Shown: positions 47,397-56,468 of the stretch, piece after piece
Numbering within the stretch: the first letter of the stretch is position 1
Layout: the number at the start of each line of letters is the position of its first letter
Assembly (NCBI GenBank): GCA_944323075.1
Contig: CALURC010000010.1
Span: 1-64,000, forward strand
Length of the DNA stretch: 64,000 bases
Origin: an uncultured Alistipes sp.
Lineage (GTDB): Bacteria; Bacteroidota; Bacteroidia; Bacteroidales; Rikenellaceae
Direction: 5' to 3'
Position numbers and translations under genes: made by a program
The notes under the pieces: model-generated
What the model was told of the DNA's origin: nothing
What the model saw: only the letters and a program-made list of their open reading frames with translations
Database searches by the model: none

Positions 47397-48737
47397 ATGG
47401 AACGAATCGTCGTATTGGGAGGAGGAGAAAGCGGCTGCGGATCGGCCGTATTGGCTCGTGTAAAAGGATTCGATGTTTTTCTTTCGGATCGAGGTGCTAT
47501 CGCTCCGAAATACAAAAGCCTGTTGGATCAATGGGATATCCCCTATGAGGAAGGGACCCATACGGAAGAGAAGATTCTGTCGGCCGACCGGATCGTCAAG
47601 AGTCCCGGTATTCCGGATAAAGCTCCGATGGTACAAGCCGCTGTGAAGAAGGGTATCCCAATCATTTCGGAAATTGAATTTTCTGCTCCTTATCTCACAG
47701 CCTCGACGATCTGTATTACCGGTAGTAATGGGAAAACCACGACGACGACACTTACCTATGAGATCCTGAAACAAGCTGGCAAAAAGGTCGGCTTAGCCGG
47801 AAATATCGGAGAGAGTCTTGCCCTGTCGGTCGCCTTAAACCACTACGACTGGTATGTTATCGAACTGAGCAGCTTTCAATTGGACGGTTGTTACCGTTTC
47901 CGCACCGACATCGGTGTACTGATGAACATCACGCCGGATCACCTCGATCGGTACGATTACAAGTTACAGAACTATATCGACAGCAAATTCCGCATCTTGC
48001 AGAACCAACATCCCGAAGATCGTTTTATCTACTGTGCCGACGACCCGTTGACCATAAAAAATCTGCCCGACCATCCACTTCCCATGCGAGTGCTTCCGTT
48101 CAGCGTAAAAAAGGAAGAGGAGTGTGCAGCCATACTTCGAGAGGGTGTGATTCACGTTTCGCTCGACGGGAAACAAGTGAATGTCCCGGCTGCCGAGATG
48201 AAAATCAAAGGAATCCACAACATATACAACGCCATGGCTGCTTCGCTGGCCGCTCTGTCCGCCGGAGTCGATCCAAAATCGATCGAGCAGACGCTCCGTT
48301 CGTTTGCCGGAATCGAACACCGCCTCGAACCGTGCGGTACGATCGACGGTGTCGATTACATCAACGACTCGAAAGCCACAAACGTCGATTCGGTATGGTA
48401 TGCATTGGAGAGTATGACGCGACCGGTTGTATGGATTGCCGGCGGCACGGATAAAGGGAACGACTACACACAGCTTTACGACCTCGTCAAAGACAAAGTC
48501 AAGACGCTCGTTTGCATGGGTGTCGACAATTCGAAACTGACGAAAGCCTTTGCCGGACGGATCGAACATATCGTCGACACTCATTCGTTGGACGAAGCTA
48601 TGACTGCAGCTCGTAAATATGCGAAAGCTGGAGAAACGGTACTGCTCTCTCCGGCCTGCGCAAGCTTCGATCTGTTCAAAAATTACGAAGACCGGGGACG
48701 TTTATTCAAAGAGTGGGTTGCTTCTCATAAATCATAA
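47397..48737 (+). CDS. murD: UDP-MurNAc-L-alanine:D-glutamate ligase
   Basis: A 446-residue cytoplasmic Mur ligase that adds D-glutamate. Its N-terminus VVLGGGESGCGSAVLA binds the uridine nucleotide. ITGSNGKTTTTTLTYE is the ATP site, and EHRLEPCGTIDGVDYINDSKATN is the central conserved block. Length is normal. Spacing of 2 nt from mraY and 15 nt to ftsW places it firmly in one transcript. Confidence 0.96.
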   Translation: MERIVVLGGGESGCGSAVLARVKGFDVFLSDRGAIAPKYKSLLDQWDIPYEEGTHTEEKILSADRIVKSPGIPDKAPMVQAAVKKGIPIISEIEFSAPYLTASTICITGSNGKTTTTTLTYEILKQAGKKVGLAGNIGESLALSVALNHYDWYVIELSSFQLDGCYRFRTDIGVLMNITPDHLDRYDYKLQNYIDSKFRILQNQHPEDRFIYCADDPLTIKNLPDHPLPMRVLPFSVKKEEECAAILREGVIHVSLDGKQVNVPAAEMKIKGIHNIYNAMAASLAALSAGVDPKSIEQTLRSFAGIEHRLEPCGTIDGVDYINDSKATNVDSVWYALESMTRPVVWIAGGTDKGNDYTQLYDLVKDKVKTLVCMGVDNSKLTKAFAGRIEHIVDTHSLDEAMTAARKYAKAGETVLLSPACASFDLFKNYEDRGRLFKEWVASHKS

Positions 48738-48752
48738 AGCGGGGTAAAGCAG

Positions 48753-50039
48753 ATGGAAGAACATAAAACGGCATCCGGCAAGAGCTCTCTTATCGACCGA
48801 CTTTTCGGTGGAGATCGCATTCTATGGACCATTATCGCCATTTTATCGATCATTTCGCTGTTGGTGATCTATTCGTCGACAGCATCGATGGCCTATCGGA
48901 AAGCCGGAGGAGATACGACCCATTATTTCTTCCAGCAACTGAAATTCATTCTGCTCGGCTTTATTGCCATGATCATTATACAGCGGGCTAATTATCAACG
49001 CTATGCTCGGCCCAAGCTGCTCTCGATTGTATTCATTGCGGCTTTACTCTTTATGTTGCTGACCTTTTTTGTCGGCGTGAATCTAAATGATGCTTCGCGA
49101 TGGCTCAAGGTTCCGATTCTCGGCGTTACGTTCCAGCCCTCCGACTTCCTGCGTATTGCACTGATCGCAATTCTGGCCCGACAACTGGCTAAACGACAAG
49201 TCGGTATAGAACGGATGCCTCTACTTCCAGCTCTCACTTTACGGGGGTGGCAGAAAAACCCGGAAAAAAACATCAACATCCTGACGCGTAATACGATTCC
49301 AATTTTAGGACCGATCGTATTGGCCTGCGGAACCATCTTCATGTCAAACTTTTCGACCTCGGCCATTACGTTCTGTACCTGCTGGATTATGCTTTACGTC
49401 GGACGGGTCAAGACCAAAGAGCTGGTCAAGCTACTCGTATTGATCGCCGGAGTAATGATCCTCGCCGTATCGGTCATGTACATCTTCAATATCGGCCGAT
49501 CGCACACATGGGTCAACCGACTGGGCATCGGCACGCTCGTCAACCAGACCGAGCAGACTGAAATGCAAAACGAGGACGACAACCTACAACAGGAACAGGC
49601 CCGGATCGCCATCGCCTCGGGCGGACTGCTCGGGAAAGGTCCCGGAAACAGTACGCAGCGCTCCAACCTTCCGCACTCCTACTCCGATTTCGCCTACGCC
49701 TTTATCGTCGAAGAGTACGGATTGGCCGGAGCCGTTACCATACTGTTCCTCTATCTGTGTATCTTCTTCCGCGGAATTGTAATTTTCCGGCGCTGCGGAA
49801 CGGCCTTCCCGGGACTGTTGGTATTGGGACTTTGCCTGATGATTACGTTCCAAGCGATATGTAACATGCTGGTCTCCGTATGTCTGTTTCCCGTAACCGG
49901 ACAGACCCTGCCCCTGATCAGTTTGGGGGGCTCGTCCATTGTGTTTACCTGTATGGCATTGGGATTGATCTTGGGGATCAGCCGTCAGGTCAAGGAGCAG
50001 TCGCTGGACAGACCCCGTAAAGAGTCTTTACTCGAATAA
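48753..50039 (+). CDS. ftsW: Septal peptidoglycan glycosyltransferase FtsW (SEDS family)
   Basis: A 428-residue inner-membrane protein with about ten hydrophobic segments. It polymerises lipid II at the septum with FtsI. SEDS marks include SDFLRIALIAILARQLAKR, HSYSDFAYAFIVEEYG and the C-terminal TGQTLPLISLGGSS. The stretch between residues 145 and 180 carries a cytoplasmic insertion (RGWQKNPEKNINILTRN). The acidic QTEQTEMQNEDDNLQQEQA region lies in the large periplasmic loop. It sits between murD and murG as usual for the cluster. Confidence 0.96.
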   Translation: MEEHKTASGKSSLIDRLFGGDRILWTIIAILSIISLLVIYSSTASMAYRKAGGDTTHYFFQQLKFILLGFIAMIIIQRANYQRYARPKLLSIVFIAALLFMLLTFFVGVNLNDASRWLKVPILGVTFQPSDFLRIALIAILARQLAKRQVGIERMPLLPALTLRGWQKNPEKNINILTRNTIPILGPIVLACGTIFMSNFSTSAITFCTCWIMLYVGRVKTKELVKLLVLIAGVMILAVSVMYIFNIGRSHTWVNRLGIGTLVNQTEQTEMQNEDDNLQQEQARIAIASGGLLGKGPGNSTQRSNLPHSYSDFAYAFIVEEYGLAGAVTILFLYLCIFFRGIVIFRRCGTAFPGLLVLGLCLMITFQAICNMLVSVCLFPVTGQTLPLISLGGSSIVFTCMALGLILGISRQVKEQSLDRPRKESLLE

Positions 50040-50074
50040 TCACGATATTGTCGTATCGAAAATAGTATCGAAAC

Positions 50075-51193
50075 ATGAATCGTAAACTGAAAATCATCCT
50101 GAGCGGAGGCGGTACCGGAGGACACATCTATCCGGCCGTTGCTGTCGCTGAAGCCTTAAAACAGAAATTAGGCGACAACGTGGAGATCCTCTTCGTCGGC
50201 GCTCAGGGCAAGATGGAGATGGAAAAGATCCCCGCATTGGGGTACAAAATCATAGGACTCCCCGTTGCTGGCCTGCAACGGAAACTGACCCTCCGCAATC
50301 TGGCGGTTCCGTTCAAGGTTCTGCGCTCGATCTGGATGGCCCGGAAAGTCCTCCAGGACTTCAAGGCCGATGCTGCAGCCGGATTCGGCGGATATGCCAG
50401 TGCACCGGTATTGTGGTGCGCCCAGCGAATGGGAATTCCGACGCTCATTCAGGAACAGAACTCCTATGCAGGTGCTACGAACAAAATGTTGGCCTCAAAA
50501 GCCAAGCGTATCTGCGTCGCCTACGAGGGCATGGAACGCTTCTTCCCGAAAGAGAAGATCGTCCTCACGGGCAATCCGCTTCGGGGTCGCTTTTCCCAAA
50601 ACGCTGAATTACGGGGAGAGGCCTTGAAATATTTCGGTTTCGAGGAGAACAAACCGGTCGTTCTGGTCGTTGGCGGAAGCCTCGGAACCCGGACCCTGAA
50701 CAACATGATGAAGGCGAACGTCGATCGGATCGTCGCAGAAAACAGGCTTCAAGTGATCTGGCAAACCGGAAAATATTATGAACGGGAGATGTCCGAGTTC
50801 ATGCAGGGCAGAGCCGATCGAGGTATCTGGCGGGGGGCATTCATCGACCGGATGGATTTGGCCTATGCGGCTGCTGATATTGTCGTCGCTCGTGCCGGTG
50901 CCTGCACGGTATCGGAACTTTGTCTAATCGGCAAAAGTACCATTTTCGTACCCTCACCGAATGTTGCCGAAGACCACCAGACTAAAAATGCGATGGCACT
51001 CGTCAAAAAGCAGGCTGCCTGCATCGTCCCCGACAAGGAAGCCGTAGAGAAGGTTTTTCCAGAAATCGATCATCTGCTCGCACAACCCGAAACGATGGAA
51101 CGTATGCGGCAGAACATGCTGCATTTGGGTATCAGCGACTCAGCGAGTCGTGTAGCCGAAGAACTAATAAACATTATTAAAAAATGGAAATGA
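50075..51193 (+). CDS. murG: Lipid II synthase (GlcNAc transferase)
   Basis: A 372-residue peripheral inner-membrane GT-B enzyme (GT28) that adds GlcNAc to lipid I. The N-terminal ILSGGGTGGHIYPAVAVAEAL and the ARAGACTVSEL donor motif are diagnostic. GFGGYASAPV and EQNSYAG are the other G-loop and acceptor motifs. Its 3' end overlaps murC by 10 nt. Confidence 0.97.
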   Translation: MNRKLKIILSGGGTGGHIYPAVAVAEALKQKLGDNVEILFVGAQGKMEMEKIPALGYKIIGLPVAGLQRKLTLRNLAVPFKVLRSIWMARKVLQDFKADAAAGFGGYASAPVLWCAQRMGIPTLIQEQNSYAGATNKMLASKAKRICVAYEGMERFFPKEKIVLTGNPLRGRFSQNAELRGEALKYFGFEENKPVVLVVGGSLGTRTLNNMMKANVDRIVAENRLQVIWQTGKYYEREMSEFMQGRADRGIWRGAFIDRMDLAYAAADIVVARAGACTVSELCLIGKSTIFVPSPNVAEDHQTKNAMALVKKQAACIVPDKEAVEKVFPEIDHLLAQPETMERMRQNMLHLGISDSASRVAEELINIIKKWK

Positions 51194-52551
51194 AGTTTAC
51201 TAAAGTATATTTTTTGGGAATCGGAGGTATCGGCATGAGTGCATTGGCTCGATTCTGCCTGCACGAAGGCCTGCAAGTGGCTGGATACGACCGAACTCCG
51301 TCGGAACTGACTGAGGCTCTGAGCCGAGAGGGTGCCCACATCACGTACGAAGACACACCGGATACGATTCCAGCCGAATTTAAAAATCCGGCTGACACAC
51401 AAGTCGTCTATACACCGGCCATTCCCTCGGACAGCCCCCAGCTTCTCTTCTTCCGCAACGGCAATTTCGAGATCGAGAAGCGCTCCCGGATGCTGGGCGT
51501 AATCTCCCGGAACAAGTTCCTGATGGCTGTATCCGGTACGCACGGCAAAACGACCACCAGCACTATGGCCGCATGGTTCAACCACGAAGCGGCTGATGGA
51601 GGCAGTGCTTTTCTGGGCGGGATTTCGAAAAATTTCGACAGCAACTTGGTACTCGGAAAGGGCAACCGACTGGTTGCCGAGGCCGATGAGTTCGACCGTT
51701 CGTTTCTGCAGCTCTATCCGGACGTAGCCGTTGTCACCGCTGCAGACGCTGACCATCTCGACATCTACGGGACCCACGAAGCGGTCAAAGAGGCTTTCGC
51801 CGCGTTTATCGACCAGATCAAACCCGGCGGAACACTGATCCTGAAAAAGGGAGTGGACGTAGCCGTTCGCAATACAGCCATCAAGGTTTACCGCTACTCA
51901 TACGACAGTCCCTGCGACTTCTATGCGGAACGCATCCGTGTCGGAGCGAACGGATGCTACACATTCGACATCGTCTGCCCGGACCGTACCATCGCCGACT
52001 GCACGTTAGGCATTCCGGGATGGGTCAATGTCGAAAACTGCATCGCCGCAGTAGCCATGCTCTGGGCCAGCGGCAGCTTCGACGAAACGCGGTTACGGCA
52101 AGCCATCGCCTCATTTCGCGGAGTAAAACGCCGGTTCGACTTCTACGTCAACACCCCCCGGCATATTTATATGGACGACTATGCCCACCACCCGAATGAA
52201 CTCCGTGCTACGATCACATCGGTCCGGAAAATGTTTCCCAATCGCCTGTTGACTGTCGTTTTCCAACCCCACCTCTACACCCGGACCCGCGATTTCGCTT
52301 CGGAGTTCGCCGACGCGTTGTCTCTTTGTGATGACGTACTGCTGCTGCCGATCTATCCGGCACGCGAAGAACCGATCGAAGGGGTGAGCTCGGAGATGTT
52401 ACTCCCCATGATCCACTCCTCGGTCCAAATTGTCGAAAAAAACGAACTGCTCGACACGATCCGTAGAAAAAATCCGGAATTATTGGTAACTTTCGGAGCA
52501 GGAGATATAGACCGATTCTGCACAAAAATAGCCGCAATATTGTCCGAATAA
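51184..52551 (+). CDS. murC: UDP-MurNAc:L-alanine ligase
   Basis: A 455-residue cytoplasmic Mur ligase that attaches the first amino acid. YFLGIGGIGMSALARF binds the UDP-sugar, AVSGTHGKTTTSTMAAW is the ATP site, and DDYAHHPNEL is the metal/amino-acid motif. It starts within the last 10 nt of murG and is followed by ftsQ after 15 nt. murB and ddl, often near murC elsewhere, are absent here. Confidence 0.97.
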   Translation: MEMKFTKVYFLGIGGIGMSALARFCLHEGLQVAGYDRTPSELTEALSREGAHITYEDTPDTIPAEFKNPADTQVVYTPAIPSDSPQLLFFRNGNFEIEKRSRMLGVISRNKFLMAVSGTHGKTTTSTMAAWFNHEAADGGSAFLGGISKNFDSNLVLGKGNRLVAEADEFDRSFLQLYPDVAVVTAADADHLDIYGTHEAVKEAFAAFIDQIKPGGTLILKKGVDVAVRNTAIKVYRYSYDSPCDFYAERIRVGANGCYTFDIVCPDRTIADCTLGIPGWVNVENCIAAVAMLWASGSFDETRLRQAIASFRGVKRRFDFYVNTPRHIYMDDYAHHPNELRATITSVRKMFPNRLLTVVFQPHLYTRTRDFASEFADALSLCDDVLLLPIYPAREEPIEGVSSEMLLPMIHSSVQIVEKNELLDTIRRKNPELLVTFGAGDIDRFCTKIAAILSE

Positions 52552-52566
52552 CATCCTATCTGTACC

Positions 52567-53406
52567 GTGAAAAAGTCGTTGGCCATAACACTGAATCTTT
52601 CGGCATGGATCCTGCTTATCCTCTATCTGTCGTTCGCGTTACCCTACACGAATCGACAAAAGAAGGAGCGACTGTGCAAAGGAATCAACGTTACGATCCT
52701 CGACAGCGCAGAACGTAAATTCATCACACCGGCTATGGTAAAGATGTGGTTCGAAACGGAAAAGATAAAACTGGTCGGAGAAAAGCTTATGTCGATCAAC
52801 ACGATCGACTTGGAACAATTCATCGGACGGCGAGGCTATGTCCGTACAGTACGGGTATACACCTCGATGGATGGACTCCTCAACATCGAAATTACCCAAC
52901 GTCGCCCGATCGTACGGTTCAATACTCAGAACGGATACAACTTCTACGTAACGGAAGACAATTACATTCTTCCGGCACAACGACATTTCGTCACTTACGT
53001 TCCAATTATCACAGGATACGTGCTCCCTCCTTTCCACCGCGACTACGTCGGCCCACTCGACCGCTTCGCCCGTAGTGAAGAAAAAAAAGTAGAAAAAAGT
53101 TACCTGTTTTTAACGAAACTAATTAATTTTGTAAAATTCGTGGAAGGTGACGATTTTTGGCGCTCGTTCATCGTACAGATCAACGTTGAGGGAGGTGGAG
53201 CTGAGCAACAATACGATCCTGATATAGAGATCGTTCCCCGTGCAGGAAATCAAGTCATCATGCTCGGAAGAATTGACGGGTATCAGGAAAAATTGAATAA
53301 ACTGCTCGTCTTTTACAAAAACGCCGTCGCCTACGAAGGCTGGGAAAAGTTCAAATACATAAATTTACAATACAAAGATCAGATTGTCTGCATCGAAAAT
53401 AAATAA
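52567..53406 (+). CDS. ftsQ: Division protein FtsQ
   Basis: A 279-residue bitopic membrane protein that bridges early and late division proteins. One N-terminal membrane segment (about 7-26) is followed by a POTRA-like region (about 37-110: INVTILDSAERKFITP, then RRGYVRTVRVYTSMDGLLNIEITQRRPIVRF) and the beta domain. The identity rests on domain order, size and the place between murC and ftsA, because sequence conservation is low. The start is GTG. Confidence 0.88.
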   Translation: MKKSLAITLNLSAWILLILYLSFALPYTNRQKKERLCKGINVTILDSAERKFITPAMVKMWFETEKIKLVGEKLMSINTIDLEQFIGRRGYVRTVRVYTSMDGLLNIEITQRRPIVRFNTQNGYNFYVTEDNYILPAQRHFVTYVPIITGYVLPPFHRDYVGPLDRFARSEEKKVEKSYLFLTKLINFVKFVEGDDFWRSFIVQINVEGGGAEQQYDPDIEIVPRAGNQVIMLGRIDGYQEKLNKLLVFYKNAVAYEGWEKFKYINLQYKDQIVCIENK

Positions 53407-53415
53407 ATAGAGACA

Positions 53416-54840
53416 GTGGAAAACGGGGGTTATATCGTTGCGATCGATTTAGGAAGTAATACAGTTGTTGCGGTCGTCGGCACCAAAACCGACGACGGAA
53501 AGATCCGAATTCTCGACAAGGAGATCTCCACCGTTCAGGGAGCGGGGATGGTTCGCGGAGAGATTAAAAATATCGATCTGGTGTCGCAAAGCATCAAAAA
53601 TGCCGTAAACGCCATCGAAGAACGGATGGGCATACGGATTACCGAAGCCTATACCGGCATCTCGGGTCAACACATCCGCAGTGTAAAACAACCCTATTAT
53701 GTCTTCGCCAGCCGAGGCGACGAAATTCGTCAAGAGGACGTCCGCCAACTGCACGACAGCATGCGTAATGTTCCTGCTCCGGACGGTGAAAAAATACTTC
53801 AAATCATCCCCCAAAACTATATTATCGACGACAAGGAAGAGACGGCAAATCCGGTCGGAACGTTCGGCAATAAATTGGCGTCTACGTTCAATATCATCTT
53901 GGGCGACACGGTCGCAATCAACCGGCTCGAGATGGCTCTCAAGCGAGTAAATATCGCTCCTCTGGAGCTCTATCTGAATGCCATTGCGTCAGGTGAAGCC
54001 GTACTTACTCCTGATGAAAAAGAGGAAGGAGTTGCCGTAATCGATATCGGAGCCGGAACAACCGATATCGTCGTTTACCAAAACAACATCATCCGCCATG
54101 TGGGAATCGTCCCGATGGGAGGAAACGTAATCAACAAGGATATACGCTCATACGGCATTCTCGAAAAACACGTCGAAAGCCTGAAAACCCGATACGGTGA
54201 AGCCATGCGCGACGCAGCCCAACCGGATAAATATATTACGACTCCAGGGCTCAGCGCCAAGGCCTCCAAGGAGATCTCCGCCCAGAATCTGGCAGCCATC
54301 ATCGAGGCCCGGATGCTGGACATCATCGACTTTGCCATCGAAGAGATCAAAAAATCGGGATACCACGACAAATTGGGGGCCGGAGTTGTCCTCACGGGTG
54401 GCGGAGCCCAACTCAAACATGTCGACTTGCTTTTCAAAAGTTACACAGGATTGGACGCGCGTGTTGCAGGGGCTGAAAGCAACCTGGATGAAAGTTGTCT
54501 GGAAATAGCCGAAAGTCCTGCTCTCTCTACAGCCATCGGACTGTTGTTGAAAGCATATGAGGATCGTGCCCAGAACAAAACGATAAGTCGAAGCAGACCT
54601 TTGTCACCCCGTCCGGCCAAAACCGAACAAACGTCTGCCAATACGGGAGTCAAACGTAATCTCAACGATTTTTATCAAAATCGCAATAACATCAACGACG
54701 AGCCAGAAGAGGACGAAAACGACACAGAAAAGCCTGCTACTGGAAACAATAAGCCTGAAAAGAAGAGCGCGATCAAACGCTTTTTCAATCGGCTGCGTGA
54801 TTATCTCGAAGAAGACGAGATTGAAGACAACGAAATATAA
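53416..54840 (+). CDS. ftsA: Division protein FtsA
   Basis: A 474-residue actin-like ATPase that tethers FtsZ to the membrane. AIDLGSNTVVAVVG and VAVIDIGAGTTDIVVY are phosphate loops and LTGGGAQLKHVD is the adenosine motif. After the core (to about 390) comes a long acidic linker (EPEEDENDTEKP), then an amphipathic helix (KKSAIKRFFNRLRDYLEED) that should bind the membrane. The extended linker is longer than in E. coli FtsA (420 residues). The start is GTG, 9 nt after ftsQ. Confidence 0.96.
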   Translation: MENGGYIVAIDLGSNTVVAVVGTKTDDGKIRILDKEISTVQGAGMVRGEIKNIDLVSQSIKNAVNAIEERMGIRITEAYTGISGQHIRSVKQPYYVFASRGDEIRQEDVRQLHDSMRNVPAPDGEKILQIIPQNYIIDDKEETANPVGTFGNKLASTFNIILGDTVAINRLEMALKRVNIAPLELYLNAIASGEAVLTPDEKEEGVAVIDIGAGTTDIVVYQNNIIRHVGIVPMGGNVINKDIRSYGILEKHVESLKTRYGEAMRDAAQPDKYITTPGLSAKASKEISAQNLAAIIEARMLDIIDFAIEEIKKSGYHDKLGAGVVLTGGGAQLKHVDLLFKSYTGLDARVAGAESNLDESCLEIAESPALSTAIGLLLKAYEDRAQNKTISRSRPLSPRPAKTEQTSANTGVKRNLNDFYQNRNNINDEPEEDENDTEKPATGNNKPEKKSAIKRFFNRLRDYLEEDEIEDNEI

Positions 54841-54926
54841 TTCGGATATACGTCAGCTCGTGATGGAGATTATCCTCAGTAAGATTCTCAGATCGGGCCA
54901 TCGATTAATCCATTAACATTGAAAAC

Positions 54927-56432
54927 ATGTCTGAAGAGAACAAAATAATCGATTTCGAAATACCCAAATTATCTCCCTCCATTATTATGGTCACCGGTGT
55001 GGGTGGCGGTGGTAGCAATGCTGTCAACCACATGTACGAACTGGAAATTGCAGATGTATCGTTCATGGTCTGCAACACCGATCCCCAGGCTCTGCGCAAT
55101 AGTCCGGTTCCGGTAAAAGTTCGCCTCGGACAAAACGGTCTGGGAGCAGGAAATAACCCGGAAAAAGGTAGACAGGCGGCATTGGAGAGTCTGGATGAGA
55201 TCATCGACATATACAAGAGAGAGGGAACGAAAATGGTCTTTATCACGGCCGGTATGGGTGGTGGAACCGGGACAGGAGCCGCTCCCGTAATTGCCCGGGC
55301 AGCAAAAGAGATGGGCATATTGACCGTCGCAATCGTTACGATCCCGTTCAAAACCGAAGGCCCGAAACGAATGAGACAGGCCTACCAAGGTATTGAAGAG
55401 TTGCGGGGCTGCGTCGATTCGCTGCTGCTGATCAATAACGAAAACATTCAGGAAATCTTCGGAAAACTAACCCTGACGGAAGCATTTGGAAAGGCCGATG
55501 ATATTTTGGCAACAGCAGCAAGAGGTATTGCAGAAGTCATCACACGGGAAAATACCGTCAATGTCGACTTTGCCGATGTGCAAACGGTTATGACCGACAG
55601 CGGTGTCGCTCTGATGGGATCAGGAAGAGCTTCAGGTGAGGATCGCGCTATGAAAGTAGCCAATATGGCTCTCGAATCACCGCTATTGAACCATAACGAC
55701 ATTGCCGGAGCGAAAAACATCTTGATCAATATCACTTCCGGAGACGAAGAGATTACTCTGGAAGAGACCTACATGATCACCGAGTACATTCAAGAGCGTG
55801 CGGGCAACAATGCCGACATCATCTGGGGTGCCGGAAAAGACGACTCGCTCGGTACGGATATCGAGGTGACGATCATAGCAACCGGATTCGACTATACACA
55901 AATGAATATGGTCAGCTATTCACCGCTGCAGGATTACAAAGATATGCAACGCAAGGCAGCGATGAAACAACAAGCTGAACAACAGGACGAGGTGAAAAAT
56001 GACTCTTCGGAAACACAGTTCCAAGATACACCTGCACAAGTTCTGCCAGAAGCGGGGCCCAGAAAACAACGTCCAGAACCGATAACCGTAGCTACGATCC
56101 CCTCCCCGATCGCAGTTTCCAAACAACAGGTACAGGAGCAACCGCAACAAACACAACAACAACCGCAACCGACGGTCCACAAAAACATGTTCCATACGCC
56201 GCGTCCTCAACCCAAACCGATCGCCGGACCGATTGCACAGCCTGCGATCGAATCGAAGAAAGAGGGGGATACGGATATCGATATTGATGAATGGGAAAAA
56301 CGTCCAGCTTTTGTCCGTCGAAACATTAAGTTTGTCAAAGACAGCTCTTCAGACGGATCACGCTCGCGGGTCGTACTGAAAGATGATACTCCTACTGACC
56401 ACAACTCTGGCCAAAACGGATCGTTGTTTTAG
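54927..56432 (+). CDS. ftsZ: Division tubulin FtsZ
   Basis: A 501-residue GTPase that forms the division ring. The GTP-binding GMGGGTGTGAAPV signature is at 109-121. The globular core ends near 330. A Gln/Pro-rich linker (about 345-450) follows, then RPAFVRRNIKF at 459-469. This resembles the conserved C-terminal peptide that binds FtsA. Here it is followed by a 32-residue hydrophilic tail, instead of ending the protein. It is about 120 residues longer than E. coli FtsZ. It lies 86 nt after ftsA with no clear promoter seen. Confidence 0.97.
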   Translation: MSEENKIIDFEIPKLSPSIIMVTGVGGGGSNAVNHMYELEIADVSFMVCNTDPQALRNSPVPVKVRLGQNGLGAGNNPEKGRQAALESLDEIIDIYKREGTKMVFITAGMGGGTGTGAAPVIARAAKEMGILTVAIVTIPFKTEGPKRMRQAYQGIEELRGCVDSLLLINNENIQEIFGKLTLTEAFGKADDILATAARGIAEVITRENTVNVDFADVQTVMTDSGVALMGSGRASGEDRAMKVANMALESPLLNHNDIAGAKNILINITSGDEEITLEETYMITEYIQERAGNNADIIWGAGKDDSLGTDIEVTIIATGFDYTQMNMVSYSPLQDYKDMQRKAAMKQQAEQQDEVKNDSSETQFQDTPAQVLPEAGPRKQRPEPITVATIPSPIAVSKQQVQEQPQQTQQQPQPTVHKNMFHTPRPQPKPIAGPIAQPAIESKKEGDTDIDIDEWEKRPAFVRRNIKFVKDSSSDGSRSRVVLKDDTPTDHNSGQNGSLF

Positions 56433-56468
56433 TCATAGAATCATCAAGATTTATTTTCAACATACGCT

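Noticed and set aside
55950-56200. CAA/CAG-rich stretch that looked like a tandem repeat
   Set aside because: It codes for the Gln/Pro-rich linker of FtsZ and is not a regular DNA repeat.
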